Below are positions 43,189-51,891 of a stretch of 64,000 bases of DNA, in pieces; within the stretch, counting starts at the first letter, position 1; every line of letters starts with the position of its first letter. Position numbers and translations under genes: made by a program. The notes beneath the pieces are model-generated. The model was not told where the DNA came from, did no database searches, and saw nothing but the letters and a program-made list of their open reading frames with translations. The stretch spans positions 186,001 to 250,000 of the forward strand of contig CAWBDF010000006.1 of NCBI GenBank assembly GCA_963787485.1. The letters run 5' to 3'. The DNA comes from Bog-473 sp963787485 (GTDB taxonomy: Bacteria > Actinomycetota > Acidimicrobiia > Acidimicrobiales > RAAP-2).

Positions 43189-44693
43189 CGACGCGAGATG
43201 AGGGCGCCACCATTACTGGGGGTCAGCCCAGGGTGCTCCCGGCGTCCTGCCCAAAACCAGAATTGCAGCTCCCGCTGCTGATCTCACTCGAGGTGCTGCA
43301 TGAATCGGTGACGGCTGCTGTCCAGACTTGCCAAGAGGTCGGATTGTCGATGTTGCTCTGGCTCCAGGCAAAGAACTGCCACGGTCCGGTGTAGGTGTTG
43401 TTCGTGAAGTGGTTGTTCTGATGGAAGGTGATCGGTCCCGTCTGGTTGTACTGGCTGGTCCCGTAGTTGGAGAACAGGCCGTTGAACCCGCACAGGTCGG
43501 CCGTGGTACACGCCGGGCTCACAGCCCCGGGCGTGAAGGCAAAGGTATTGTCCTCGACGCTTACGTTCTGCGTCTTCCATCGACAATTGTCGTAGTAGTC
43601 GACGGGAGTTGTCTCGCTGAGATGCGCGGCACAACTGGACACCGTGTAGACGGACGGATCGACCAAGGTGCAGTCACTGTCCGAGCCATCCGAGCAGTAG
43701 CGGTCGCTGTTCTCCCACAACACGACACCACCCCAGTTGTTCGTGAAGACGTTGCCGCTGATGAGCAACTCACCCGAGTAGTTGGAAGCGACGCGGTTGT
43801 CGCCGCCCGATTCAGAGATGTAGATCGCCCCGTCGGGAAATCCCGGCGTGCTCTGGTTGGAACCATCCCCGATGGCGTTCCCGACCAGGGTGTTGTCGGT
43901 GATTTGTGCATTGTAGGACGCCTCGTACTGAATCCCTTCGCCGTAGTTGTTCGAGACGTAGTTGCCTGAGATCAGCGACCCAGCGTTGTTGGTGTCGTAC
44001 CAGATCCCAACGCCTTGGTTGTCATGCACGTAGTTGGCGATCGTCTGGTCGTCGATGCCTTCCCACCATTTTCCGGCCCCCGAGCAGCCGCATTGGTTGT
44101 TCGCCGGCGAGCTGGGGAAGTCGAAGGCGTGAAGGTTGTTGTTGTCGTAGATGTCGTTGTCGGCCAGAACCGAGTTGCTGCCCTGCCCGTTGAATCCGTA
44201 CTCACCGTTGAACTGAAGGCAGTTGTCCTTGACCAGGTCGTTCTGGCCGATCACCACGCCGGCCCCGTCGGGGTTGTTCTCAATGAGGTTGTCCTCGACC
44301 GTCCAACCGGTGTGGCCACCTTGGCCGACGACACCTTCACCACCCGACGCAATGAAGTGCTCGATGGTCAGGTATTCGATCAGGACGCCCTGGGCGTTAG
44401 GACCCGTGAAGGCGTAATCGTTCGAGTTCTGCCCGTTGATCACGGCGCCGGGAGCGCCGACGAACGTGTCGCCGGTGGCCGGAATGAATTGCGAGAACTC
44501 GCCCGAGCCGATGGTGTGGATCCCAGGTGCGAACCAGTAGGTGGTATTCGCTTGGACCGTGAAGCTCTCGGCCGGCGGGGTGCCGCTGTCGTCACCGGCC
44601 GGGATCGTGACCGCCCCCGCCGGGGGCGAGGAGTACGGCGAGGTCGGCAGACCCGTCTCGCACCAGGTGACCGGGGCCGTCGCGGGCGGGGCG
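43189..44693. repeat. Segmental duplication, copy B (beta-helix module)
   Basis: Counterpart of 39060-40560; identical from 43234 to 44693 apart from one base. The left boundary lies in the non-coding stretch after the beta-helix stop, and the right boundary is at the join to the 126-bp repeat array. The two copies end differently (STLG here, STHPK in copy A) because of small indels near the stop. Confidence 0.9.
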
Positions 44694-45742
44694 ACAATCC
44701 CGCCCGTCCCCGGCCCACCCCTGCCGTCGCGTGTGCCCGCCATCCCGACGATCGGTGCGTTGAGGCGCAGCCCTCCGCTCGAACCGTGGAACACGGCGTC
44801 GCCGTAGGAGAAGATCCCGCCGTCGGAGGCCACCAGCCAATAGCCCCCACCGTCGCGTGTGCCCGCCATCCCGACGATCGGTGCGTTGAGGCGCAGCCCT
44901 CCGCTCGAACCGTGGAACACGGCGTCGCCGTAGGAGAAGATCCCGCCGTCGGAGGCCACCAGCCAATAGCCCCCACCGTCGCGTGTGCCCGCCATCCCGA
45001 CGATCGGTGCGTTGAGGGGCAGCCCTCCGTTCGAACCGTGGAACACGGCGTCGCCGTAGGAGAAGATCCCGCCGTCGGAGGCCACCAGCCAATAGCCCCC
45101 ACCGTCGGGGGTGGCCGCCATCCCGACGATCGGTGCGTTGAGGCGCAGCCCTCCGCTCGAACCGTGGAACACGGCGTCGCCGTAGGAGAAGATCCCGCCG
45201 TCGGAGGCCACCAGCCAATAGCCCCCACCGTCGGGGGTGGCCGCCATCCCGACGATCGGTGCGTTGAGGCGCAGCCCTCCGCTCGAACCGTGGAACACGG
45301 CGTCGCCGTAGGAGAAGATCCCGCCGTCGGAGGCCACCAGCCAATAGCCCCCACCGTCGGGGGTGGCCGCCATCCCGACGATCGGTGCGTTGAGGCGCAG
45401 CCCTCCGCTCGAACCGTGGAACACGGCGTCGCCGTAGGAGAAGATCCCGCCGTCGGAGGCCACCAGCCAATAGCCCGACGACATCGTGCTCGTGTCGGCA
45501 ACAGAGTGCGACACATGAGGCGTCGCCGAGGTTCCCCTCGCCCACAGGGAGGATGCGGACAGGGCGATCATCACGATCGCGATGACGAGGGGTACAGCAA
45601 TGCCCGCCAGTCGGAGAGCCTTTGCCTGCAGTGGCACCCGCGTCGCCTCCCGCCTCGGTGTCGCACACGAACTGCGACCGCGTTCCACTGCGACGCTAGC
45701 ATCGAGCATCAACGCCGCATTCGAAGGTGGTGAAGGCGGCAT
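43223..45742 (-). CDS. Membrane-anchored or secreted beta-helix protein B with YWLV repeats
   Basis: 839 residues from ATG 45742. A basic N-terminus is followed by a single hydrophobic segment (LAGIAVPLVIAIVMIALSAS), a signal anchor or uncleaved signal. Then come six tandem 42-residue repeats of the form GYWLVASDGGIFSYGDAVFH..GGLRLNAPIVGMA, probably blades of a beta-propeller-like fold, abundant in Acidimicrobiia. After a short Gly-rich joint comes the 490-residue beta-helix almost identical to protein A. Likely displayed outside the cell and possibly glycan-binding or degrading. The start could also be the second Met (MLDASVAVERG). No frameshift is present in this copy. Confidence 0.82.
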   Translation of the reverse strand: MPPSPPSNAALMLDASVAVERGRSSCATPRREATRVPLQAKALRLAGIAVPLVIAIVMIALSASSLWARGTSATPHVSHSVADTSTMSSGYWLVASDGGIFSYGDAVFHGSSGGLRLNAPIVGMAATPDGGGYWLVASDGGIFSYGDAVFHGSSGGLRLNAPIVGMAATPDGGGYWLVASDGGIFSYGDAVFHGSSGGLRLNAPIVGMAATPDGGGYWLVASDGGIFSYGDAVFHGSNGGLPLNAPIVGMAGTRDGGGYWLVASDGGIFSYGDAVFHGSSGGLRLNAPIVGMAGTRDGGGYWLVASDGGIFSYGDAVFHGSSGGLRLNAPIVGMAGTRDGRGGPGTGGIVAPPATAPVTWCETGLPTSPYSSPPAGAVTIPAGDDSGTPPAESFTVQANTTYWFAPGIHTIGSGEFSQFIPATGDTFVGAPGAVINGQNSNDYAFTGPNAQGVLIEYLTIEHFIASGGEGVVGQGGHTGWTVEDNLIENNPDGAGVVIGQNDLVKDNCLQFNGEYGFNGQGSNSVLADNDIYDNNNLHAFDFPSSPANNQCGCSGAGKWWEGIDDQTIANYVHDNQGVGIWYDTNNAGSLISGNYVSNNYGEGIQYEASYNAQITDNTLVGNAIGDGSNQSTPGFPDGAIYISESGGDNRVASNYSGELLISGNVFTNNWGGVVLWENSDRYCSDGSDSDCTLVDPSVYTVSSCAAHLSETTPVDYYDNCRWKTQNVSVEDNTFAFTPGAVSPACTTADLCGFNGLFSNYGTSQYNQTGPITFHQNNHFTNNTYTGPWQFFAWSQSNIDNPTSWQVWTAAVTDSCSTSSEISSGSCNSGFGQDAGSTLG
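44741..45496 (-). repeat. Six tandem 126-bp repeats
   Basis: CATCCCGACG recurs at 44741, 44867, 44993, 45119, 45245 and 45371, 126 bases (42 codons) apart. The three units nearest the promoter end in ATPDGG, the other three in a TRDG variant, and the unit beginning at 44993 has further changes (SNGGLPL), showing two layers of duplication. Confidence 0.88.
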
Positions 45743-45822
45743 TGTGATCAGTCGGAAGTATTGACTATGTCACGGAGCGTCAGGGCACATCCTCATTAAT
45801 AGGGGGTTAGATCCTTTCAAAA

Positions 45823-45838
45823 GAAGGACATGTCCTTC
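45823..45838. promoter_or_regulatory. 16-bp perfect palindrome between divergent secreted-protein genes
   Basis: GAAGGACATGTCCTTC is perfectly self-complementary and lies in the 231-bp space between the beta-helix gene B start (45742) and the glycosidase start (45974). It has the size and position of a dimeric repressor operator. It is the only palindrome of this length I noticed in this spacer. Confidence 0.45.
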
Positions 45839-45973
45839 GTCGATTTAGGATCCATCTCTAGATCCAAGGAATACGACCGGGCCGATCACTCCTTCGTGTT
45901 TAGGCGTGGTTCCGAATCGGTGGATCCGGGTAGATTGATATCGATGTCATTCCCCTCTCCCCAAGGAATCGCC

Positions 45974-48133
45974 GTGAGACGCAATAGGCTCGTTCGTGCC
46001 GGCGTGCTAGTAGCGGCGACAGCGTTGTTGGCGGGCGGAGGTTTGGCGGTCACTTCGGCCGCCACAAACCACATGCACAGAAACGCCGGGGTTGAGGGGT
46101 CCGCAGGAACCACCACGGCATCGTCCGGGTCGGTAAGCGTCGACTGGACGGCGTTCGGTCATAGCACCACAAATGTGTCCGTCACCGGCGAAGCGACCAA
46201 CGCCAGCACACTGCTCGTGCTGTTCGCAGCCACAGACTCCCCTTCGGGGCCTAACTCGCTGACGGACGTGTCGGGTGGCGGTCTCACTTGGTTGTTCGTC
46301 GGTCGTGACAACGCACAGCAGGGCGACTCGGAGATCTGGGACGCGGTCGAACCAGCCGCGCAGGCCGCGTTCACGGTTTCCGGCACCGAAGCCCAACCGG
46401 GGAGCGCCGCTCAAAGCTCTCTCGTCGAACTGTCCTCCACTTCGGGGAACCCCGCTGTCGCTGCCCACGCCGGTGGTTCGGGGGCGGGCGGAGCGCCGGG
46501 AGTGAGCGTCAGCGCCGCGGCGTGGCAGGCGGCGGTCGGTAACGAGTATTGCGGAGCGACCGCGCCTACGGCGAGTCCCGGGCAGACGATCCTCGACACC
46601 TACGACCCGAACTTTGCAGGGACCGCCGTCGACGCCTTCTGGCTGCAAACGTCGCCGACCGGCACCATCTCGGACACGGTTCCGACTGATCAGTGTTGGA
46701 ACATGGAAGCGGTAAGCGTGAGCGCTCCGAGCTCGGGGAGCAGTGGAAGCACAACGACGACCGTCCCGGCGACAACCACCACGATCCCGCCCACAACGAC
46801 CACTACGACGACCACAACGACGACTCTGCCTTCTGGCTCAGCTCCTCCGCTCGCCACGTCGGTCAGCGCCAGCCACACCTATCTGGTCGATCAACACGGC
46901 AACCCGTTCCTGGTCAACGGCGACTCTGCGTGGAACCTGGCGTGGGGGCTCGACTCGGCAGACCAGACCACCTACCTGGCGGACCGGCAGGCCGACGGGT
47001 TCAACACGGTGGTCACCGATCTCGTCGGGAACGACTCCATGTACGGCAACAGCAACGGCGCCAACTACAACGGAGACCTCCCGTTCACGGGCGGCAACTT
47101 CGCGACCCCCAACCCGGCCTACTGGTCGAAAATCGACACCTTCTTCCAGCTGGCCGAGACGCATGGGATCACCGTGTTCGCCATCCCCATCGACGCCTAT
47201 GCCACCGAGGGCGACAACGTGTTCAGCACGATGACCGACGCCCAGGCCAACACGTTCGGCCAGTGGCTCGCCAACCGGTACCCGTCGTCCCAATACCCCG
47301 GGATCGTGTGGATGCTCGGCAACGACTACTCCGGTGACGGCGTCGGCTGCTGCAATACCGGGTTCCTGTCCCAGTATCAGGCGTTCGTGTCCGGTCTGGG
47401 CACCGCCCGGCCGGTGACGATCGAGCAGGGTTTTGACGAGTCGCTGTCCACCGACGGGCCCACTCTCGGCCCGCTCATGACTCTCAACGCCGGCTACTCG
47501 TACCATCCCACGTACGAGGTGATCGAACGGGGCCGGACCACCGAGAACATCCCGGTGGTGTTTTTTGAGGGCGCCTACGAGAACGCCGTCACCGGCTTCC
47601 CCTCGACACCTCTCGACATTCGCAAAGAGCTGGGCTGGTCGATGACGTCCGGTGGGGCCGGCACGTTCTACGGCAACGACAGCCTGTGGGAATTCCAATC
47701 CGGCTGGCAAAACCAGTTGGACACCAGCGACATCGCCCAACGCCAAGCGTTCAACGCAGCTTTCGCCGGGATCAACTGGCAGAACCTACAACCGGACGTC
47801 GACAGCCAACTGGTCGTTTCCGGCCGGAACAGCGAGTACACCGCCTGGTCGACAAGCAGCGGCCCCGACACCAACGATCCCACCTATGGCAACTACGTGT
47901 CCGCCGCCTACTCGACAGACGGGACGCTCGGCGTTATCTACAACCCTGACACCACCGAAAACCAGATCACCATCTCGAGTTCGGTGTTCGGTCCTGATCC
48001 GTCCATCACCGCGGTCGACCCGACCGACGGCGCCAGAACCAGTCTCGGCTGGACCACTACGCCGACAATGGGAACGAACGCCGGCGGCGATCACGACTGG
48101 CTGTTCATCATCACCGCCTCACCGAGCACTTAA
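45974..48133 (+). CDS. Secreted apiosidase-like glycoside hydrolase (DUF4038 type)
   Basis: 720 residues from GTG 45974, chosen because AAGGAA lies five bases upstream and a signal sequence follows at once (RAGVLVAATALLAGGGLAVT); the frame is open back to 45830. An N-terminal beta-sandwich of about 200 residues is joined by a threonine-rich linker to a TIM-barrel domain beginning HTYLVDQHGNPFLVNGDSAW, characteristic of DUF4038/GH140-like enzymes, with candidate acids in IVWMLGNDYSGDG and VVFFEGAYEN. The C-terminal 110 residues resemble the beta-domain usually following such barrels. Probably hydrolyses a plant- or self-derived glycan outside the cell. Stop lies one base from the convergent gene at 48135. 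Confidence 0.8.
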   Translation: MRRNRLVRAGVLVAATALLAGGGLAVTSAATNHMHRNAGVEGSAGTTTASSGSVSVDWTAFGHSTTNVSVTGEATNASTLLVLFAATDSPSGPNSLTDVSGGGLTWLFVGRDNAQQGDSEIWDAVEPAAQAAFTVSGTEAQPGSAAQSSLVELSSTSGNPAVAAHAGGSGAGGAPGVSVSAAAWQAAVGNEYCGATAPTASPGQTILDTYDPNFAGTAVDAFWLQTSPTGTISDTVPTDQCWNMEAVSVSAPSSGSSGSTTTTVPATTTTIPPTTTTTTTTTTTLPSGSAPPLATSVSASHTYLVDQHGNPFLVNGDSAWNLAWGLDSADQTTYLADRQADGFNTVVTDLVGNDSMYGNSNGANYNGDLPFTGGNFATPNPAYWSKIDTFFQLAETHGITVFAIPIDAYATEGDNVFSTMTDAQANTFGQWLANRYPSSQYPGIVWMLGNDYSGDGVGCCNTGFLSQYQAFVSGLGTARPVTIEQGFDESLSTDGPTLGPLMTLNAGYSYHPTYEVIERGRTTENIPVVFFEGAYENAVTGFPSTPLDIRKELGWSMTSGGAGTFYGNDSLWEFQSGWQNQLDTSDIAQRQAFNAAFAGINWQNLQPDVDSQLVVSGRNSEYTAWSTSSGPDTNDPTYGNYVSAAYSTDGTLGVIYNPDTTENQITISSSVFGPDPSITAVDPTDGARTSLGWTTTPTMGTNAGGDHDWLFIITASPST

Positions 48134-48134
48134 G

Positions 48135-48599
48135 CTAAGAGCGGCTTCGCCGGCTCTCGACGACGATGGCGGCGTCGGCGATCGCACAACCCAGCCCGAA
48201 GAGGATCTCGTTGGGCATGCCGTCTGGTGCTTCGTTCTGTGCTCGGGCATGGATCCGACGCACCACCCTGGGGAACGGGTTACGGCCCCAGAAGTACAGC
48301 ATTGGCTTGTCGGCGTCGAGCAGCGCAGCGCCGGCTATGGCCGCGAGCGTCGCGGTGCGCGTCCGCCGATCGACCGCCCCCGTCGCTCCCAGGGCCACCG
48401 CGAGGCCCAAGACCCCATCCCGCTTGGCATAGCGAACGAAGCCCTCCCAGTCGTCGAGCGTTTTCAGCTGACAACCCCAATGGGGCACCATGTCGAGCAC
48501 GAGGTGGGATGCGACGCCGGCCACGAACGCAGTCACGGCATGTCGCTCGAGGAGTCGGCCGATGACGACGCCTGAGAGCACATGATTCGTCACGAACAT
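48135..48599 (-). CDS. Small membrane protein, YdjM/DUF457-like metal-dependent hydrolase family
   Basis: 154 residues. MFVTNHVLSGVVIGRLLERH, FVAGVASHLVLDMVPHWGCQ (histidines and aspartate typical of the family's metal site) and two or three further hydrophobic segments (GVLGLAVALGATGAV, LFGLGCAIADAAIVVE). Function in the family is poorly known; no link to glycan synthesis is evident. Transcribed toward the glycosidase gene, end to end. I see no other gene between its start and about 48745. Confidence 0.7.
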   Translation of the reverse strand: MFVTNHVLSGVVIGRLLERHAVTAFVAGVASHLVLDMVPHWGCQLKTLDDWEGFVRYAKRDGVLGLAVALGATGAVDRRTRTATLAAIAGAALLDADKPMLYFWGRNPFPRVVRRIHARAQNEAPDGMPNEILFGLGCAIADAAIVVESRRSRS

Positions 48600-48744
48600 G
48601 GGCTTCTCGCCTATGTCCCACGGTGTCGGACGGGCACACGGACCGGTTGAAATGGACGTTGCGGGGCTACGGCAGCCGTGTTCCCAGCTCGTCCCCAGCC
48701 GGCTCTGCCGGGCGTGGTGTCACCCGCCATTAAATTGCCTCAGG

Positions 48745-48815
48745 TATAGTGAACAAAGCACCGAGAAGCTCATATCGCGGGGTAGCGGCTTCTCGTGGGG
48801 CCCACGAGCCTCGTG
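48745..48815 (+). promoter_or_regulatory. Possible -10 element and overlapping inverted repeats
   Basis: TATAGT at 48745-48750 could be a -10 element, with no good -35. Downstream, CGAGAAGC (48762-48769) pairs with GCTTCTCG (48788-48795), and the overlapping CTCGTGGG (48792-48799) pairs with CCCACGAG (48801-48808). The shared bases 48792-48795 make the two stems mutually exclusive, as in attenuators; alternatively the 17-base palindrome is a protein operator. Confidence 0.35.
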
Positions 48816-48868
48816 ACTGCGAGATCGATGAGCCCTCAAGGGGGTCGGACCAGTGTGCGAGTGTCGGA

Positions 48869-49156
48869 ATGCATAGGCATCGGCTTGGCGTGTGTCACCG
48901 CTGCGGGTGGAGCGGGTCGGTCTCGAAGGTCGGCCGCACCGAGCGTAGACGCTTTGGCACCCGACGGGCCTTCGGTCGTCTGTGTGACGACTGCATCGAA
49001 ACCCTTCGGGGTCGGCGTCCAGCCGAGCCGGCCGCGCCGCCCGCCCAGTCGACTGAGCCGATGCAAGCACAGATGTCGCTTGATTCGCCTTTCACGGGTC
49101 CCGATGCCCCAGATCGGCGGCATCCGCCGCTGTCCCGCCGCCGGCAAGCGAGTTAG
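48869..49156 (+). CDS. Small zinc-ribbon-like hypothetical protein
   Basis: 95 residues from ATG 48869; a GTG at 48749 would lengthen it but sits on the possible -10 box. The key feature is two CxxC pairs, VCHRCGWSG and GRLCDDCIE, about 30 residues apart with a basic stretch between, giving a plausible zinc ribbon. The C-terminus is Pro/Ala/Gln-rich and unstructured. I do not recognise the family. Its stop overlaps the end of the convergent GT2 gene by four bases. Coding is suggested by the conserved-looking cysteine pairs, not proven. Confidence 0.4.
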   Translation: MHRHRLGVCHRCGWSGSVSKVGRTERRRFGTRRAFGRLCDDCIETLRGRRPAEPAAPPAQSTEPMQAQMSLDSPFTGPDAPDRRHPPLSRRRQAS

Positions 49157-50073
49157 CCGAAATCCTCGCCCAGGTTTGCGACGGAGTTCCCTGAATCCGT
49201 CCACGGCGAATTTCGCGCAGAGCCGCGGCGTTCTGCGTGGATCGTCCTCAGCACGCGCATGCCGTCGGAGAACGCGTTGAGGTTGCTCGCCCCGAAGTGA
49301 CGCGCCGTCTCGAAGCTCGGGACTTCTGTGACCTTCAAGCCCGTCTTCGCGATGCGTACGGTCATGAGCGTCTCGATCTCGAACCCGTCTCCCCAGAGCA
49401 TCGCTCCGCGCTCGGAGGCCTTCGCCTCGATTGCCGGAAGCCGCATGACGTCCAGGCACTCTCGCCGGAAGGCGTTGTAGCCGTAGCACAGGTCGGTGTA
49501 GCGAGTTCCGTAGAGTGCGTTGACGATCTTGTTGAGCCAGAAGTTACCAATCCTCCGGACCAGGGTGATGTCCTGACTGCCACCACCCGCGACGAACCGG
49601 GATCCCTTGGCGAAATCGGCGCCACTCTCCAGCGCGGCAATGAAGCGGGGGATTTCGCCCGGGTCGTTCGAGCCGTCGGCGTCGATCATGACGATGAAAT
49701 CACCCTTGGCCGCGTCGAAGCCACAGGCGAGGGCATTTCCCTTGCCCTCTCGGGTTTGGTGGACGATGGTGATGTCGGGCCTCAGTGATTGTGCAACGCC
49801 CACCGTGTCGTCCCTCGAATTGCCGTCGACCAAGATGATCTGGCACTCCTGGGGAAGTCGCTGCAGAACGTGGGGCAGGTTCCGGGCCTCGTTCTTGGCC
49901 GGGACCACGATGCTGACAGAGGGTTTTCCCTCTTGTGGCCCGGCGATGGGTCGGGGCAACAGTGCCTCTTGCGCCGCTTCTTCCGCCGCCGCACCGAGAT
50001 CGCTGGACTCCTCGGGGAACGGGCGGTCCGCTGCCGCTGCCGCTTCCGGCTTCCTGCTGCCCACCACACTCAT
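49153..50073 (-). CDS. Glycosyltransferase family 2 (dolichyl-phosphate mannose synthase-like)
   Basis: 306 residues. After a 50-residue acidic, low-complexity N-terminus, SVSIVVPAKNEARNLPHVLQ starts the GT-A domain; ILVDGNSRDDTVGVAQ and FIVMIDADGSNDPGEIPRFI (DxD motif) follow, with GYNAFRRECLDVM and a later WGDGFEIETLMTVRIAKTG segment typical of DPM1/GtrB-like enzymes. Makes a polyprenyl-phosphate sugar or adds a sugar at the membrane surface; there is no C-terminal membrane segment. Divergent from the GMC oxidoreductase gene, with 219 bases between. Confidence 0.83.
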   Translation of the reverse strand: MSVVGSRKPEAAAAADRPFPEESSDLGAAAEEAAQEALLPRPIAGPQEGKPSVSIVVPAKNEARNLPHVLQRLPQECQIILVDGNSRDDTVGVAQSLRPDITIVHQTREGKGNALACGFDAAKGDFIVMIDADGSNDPGEIPRFIAALESGADFAKGSRFVAGGGSQDITLVRRIGNFWLNKIVNALYGTRYTDLCYGYNAFRRECLDVMRLPAIEAKASERGAMLWGDGFEIETLMTVRIAKTGLKVTEVPSFETARHFGASNLNAFSDGMRVLRTIHAERRGSARNSPWTDSGNSVANLGEDFG

Positions 50074-50292
50074 GTATCGCCCACCGGAGGTTTGAGATCG
50101 TCTAGGGCAGTCGGTCTTTGACCGCCTTCTCCGATGCTGACGAATTGAGCAGTCGTCCAGGTAGAGCCGATCGAACCTAATCGTGGGCGAAATGGGTGGA
50201 GCGGGTTATGGTCGAACAACTCTTGATCAATTATTCGTACAAAGCTGAGCGATTCGGTAAATCCCGATCCGAGAAAGGAGAGAGTTCCGGCC

Positions 50293-51891
50293 ATGCCGAC
50301 AGCGTTGATCATCGGGTCAGGCCCCGCGGCGGCCGGCGCGGCGCTCGCTCTCGCGGCCGACCCCTCTCAGCAGATCACCGTCGTCGACGTGGGGGAGTCA
50401 CTCGAGCCCGAGCTCCGCTCGACGGTCCAGCGACTGGCGGCGTCGGACGAGGGGTCGTGGTCGCCGAGCGACGTCGATCGTATCGGGCGACAACCGGAGT
50501 CCTCCCGAGGCGGAGGACTTCCGCAGAAGCGCAGCTACGGCTCCGACTTCCCCTTTCGCGACGCCGGCCAGCTCGAGGGCGTCGAGGCGCGGGGGCCCGC
50601 CAACCCGTCGGTTGTCTCCGGGGCCTACGGCGGTTACTCGAACGTTTGGGGCGCCCAGATCATGCCGTTCTCGGAGCGGACGTTCGACCTGTGGCCGGTG
50701 ACGTTGACAGAGATGGTGCCGCACTACCGGATCGCTTTGGACGAAATGACCCTGGCCGGCCAGGGAGACGACCTGGCCGAGCTCTTCCCACTGTTGGTTG
50801 CCGCTCGGCCCCTGCCCCCGGCCGCCGAGCGGACCGGCCGTGTGCTCGCCCGCTACACGGCGCGCCGGAGCCTGGTCCGATCGCACGGGATCACCCTCGG
50901 CCGAGCCCGACTGGCCTTCAAAGCCTCCGAGTGCAGCCGCTGCGGGTTGTGCATGACCGGTTGCCCGCATGAGCTCATCTACTCGAGCTCGCACACCTTT
51001 GATCGGCTCCGGGCGGCCCATCGGGTCGCCTACCGAGCCGGTCTGCTCGCCGTTCGCCTGGACGAGGGGGAAGGTGAGGCGGGTGTCGTGGTCCGACACC
51101 TGGCAACCGGCCGGCTGGAGCGCCTCAGCGCTGACCGGATCTTCGTGGCGTGTGGCGGTGTTGGCAGCACCCGGCTGGTGCTCGGCTCGCTCGGGGCCTT
51201 CGAACAGCCGGTCCACTTGCAGGAATCAGTGCAGTTCGTCATGCCCGCGGTCTCCGTTCGCCCGGTCGGTGATCCCCGCTCGGCCCGGAACTTCACGCTC
51301 AACCAGTTCAACCTGCTCTACGACGCCACGGGGGAGGGCGTCGACCTCTGCCAGGTCCACTTCTACGAGTACAACCCGGCGTTCCTCGGGTCGCTCCCTG
51401 ATGTGATGTGCCGACCCGGCGCGGAGCGCGCCCTCGTCGCGCTGCTCCGGCGGGTCTCGGTGGGTCTCGGATACCTGCCAGGCTGGGGATCCCCGATGGT
51501 CAAGTTGGTGGCCCACCGGGCACGTGAAGGGAAGGACAGCCTTCCGGACCTTGAGGTCGAGCGCGACTCGGAGGGCGGATGGCCGCCGATGCTGCGCGGT
51601 CTGGTGCGATCCATGCTGAAGGTCGCTCCTGCCTTGGACCTCTGGCCCGTCATCCCGTCGATCTCCGTGTCAGCGGCTGCGAAGAGCTACCACTTCGGCG
51701 CCAGCTTTCCGCATGGTCGGGCGCGGACCGCGACCACCACTGACCGGACGGGTCGCCTCGCGGCCTGGGATCGCATCCACCTCGTTGACGCATCGGTGTT
51801 CCCGGTGGTCCCCGCCACGACGTTCACCCTGACCATCATGGCGAATGCCCACCGCATCGTCAGCGAAGCCCTCCGAGGAGCCGTCCCATGA
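50293..51891 (+). CDS. GMC-type FAD oxidoreductase with four-cysteine cluster motif
   Basis: 532 residues. ALIIGSGPAAAGAALALAAD at the N-terminus is the FAD-binding motif, GPANPSVVSGAYGGYSNVWG a substrate-side GMC segment, and the C-terminus (YHFGASFPHG and RIHLVDASVFPVVPATTFTL) is the GMC_oxred_C domain with the catalytic-face histidine. Unusually, about residue 215 has ECSRCGLCMTGCPHELIY, a CxxCxxCxxxCP arrangement like a 4Fe-4S ferredoxin loop. Sugar-alcohol or lipid-linked sugar oxidation is possible; substrate unknown. AAGGAGAG lies about 12 bases before ATG 50293. It overlaps the SDR gene downstream by ATGA. Confidence 0.8.
   Translation: MPTALIIGSGPAAAGAALALAADPSQQITVVDVGESLEPELRSTVQRLAASDEGSWSPSDVDRIGRQPESSRGGGLPQKRSYGSDFPFRDAGQLEGVEARGPANPSVVSGAYGGYSNVWGAQIMPFSERTFDLWPVTLTEMVPHYRIALDEMTLAGQGDDLAELFPLLVAARPLPPAAERTGRVLARYTARRSLVRSHGITLGRARLAFKASECSRCGLCMTGCPHELIYSSSHTFDRLRAAHRVAYRAGLLAVRLDEGEGEAGVVVRHLATGRLERLSADRIFVACGGVGSTRLVLGSLGAFEQPVHLQESVQFVMPAVSVRPVGDPRSARNFTLNQFNLLYDATGEGVDLCQVHFYEYNPAFLGSLPDVMCRPGAERALVALLRRVSVGLGYLPGWGSPMVKLVAHRAREGKDSLPDLEVERDSEGGWPPMLRGLVRSMLKVAPALDLWPVIPSISVSAAAKSYHFGASFPHGRARTATTTDRTGRLAAWDRIHLVDASVFPVVPATTFTLTIMANAHRIVSEALRGAVP

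Noticed and set aside
44741..45496. CRISPR array
   Set aside because: The regular 126-bp units are coding repeats in frame with flanking domains, with no short repeat/unique spacer pattern and no cas genes.
44015..45733. 572-codon plus-strand frame opposite beta-helix protein B
   Set aside because: Low-complexity Val/Asp/Arg-rich translation created by the antisense of the 126-bp repeats and the beta-helix module; no start signal or domain.
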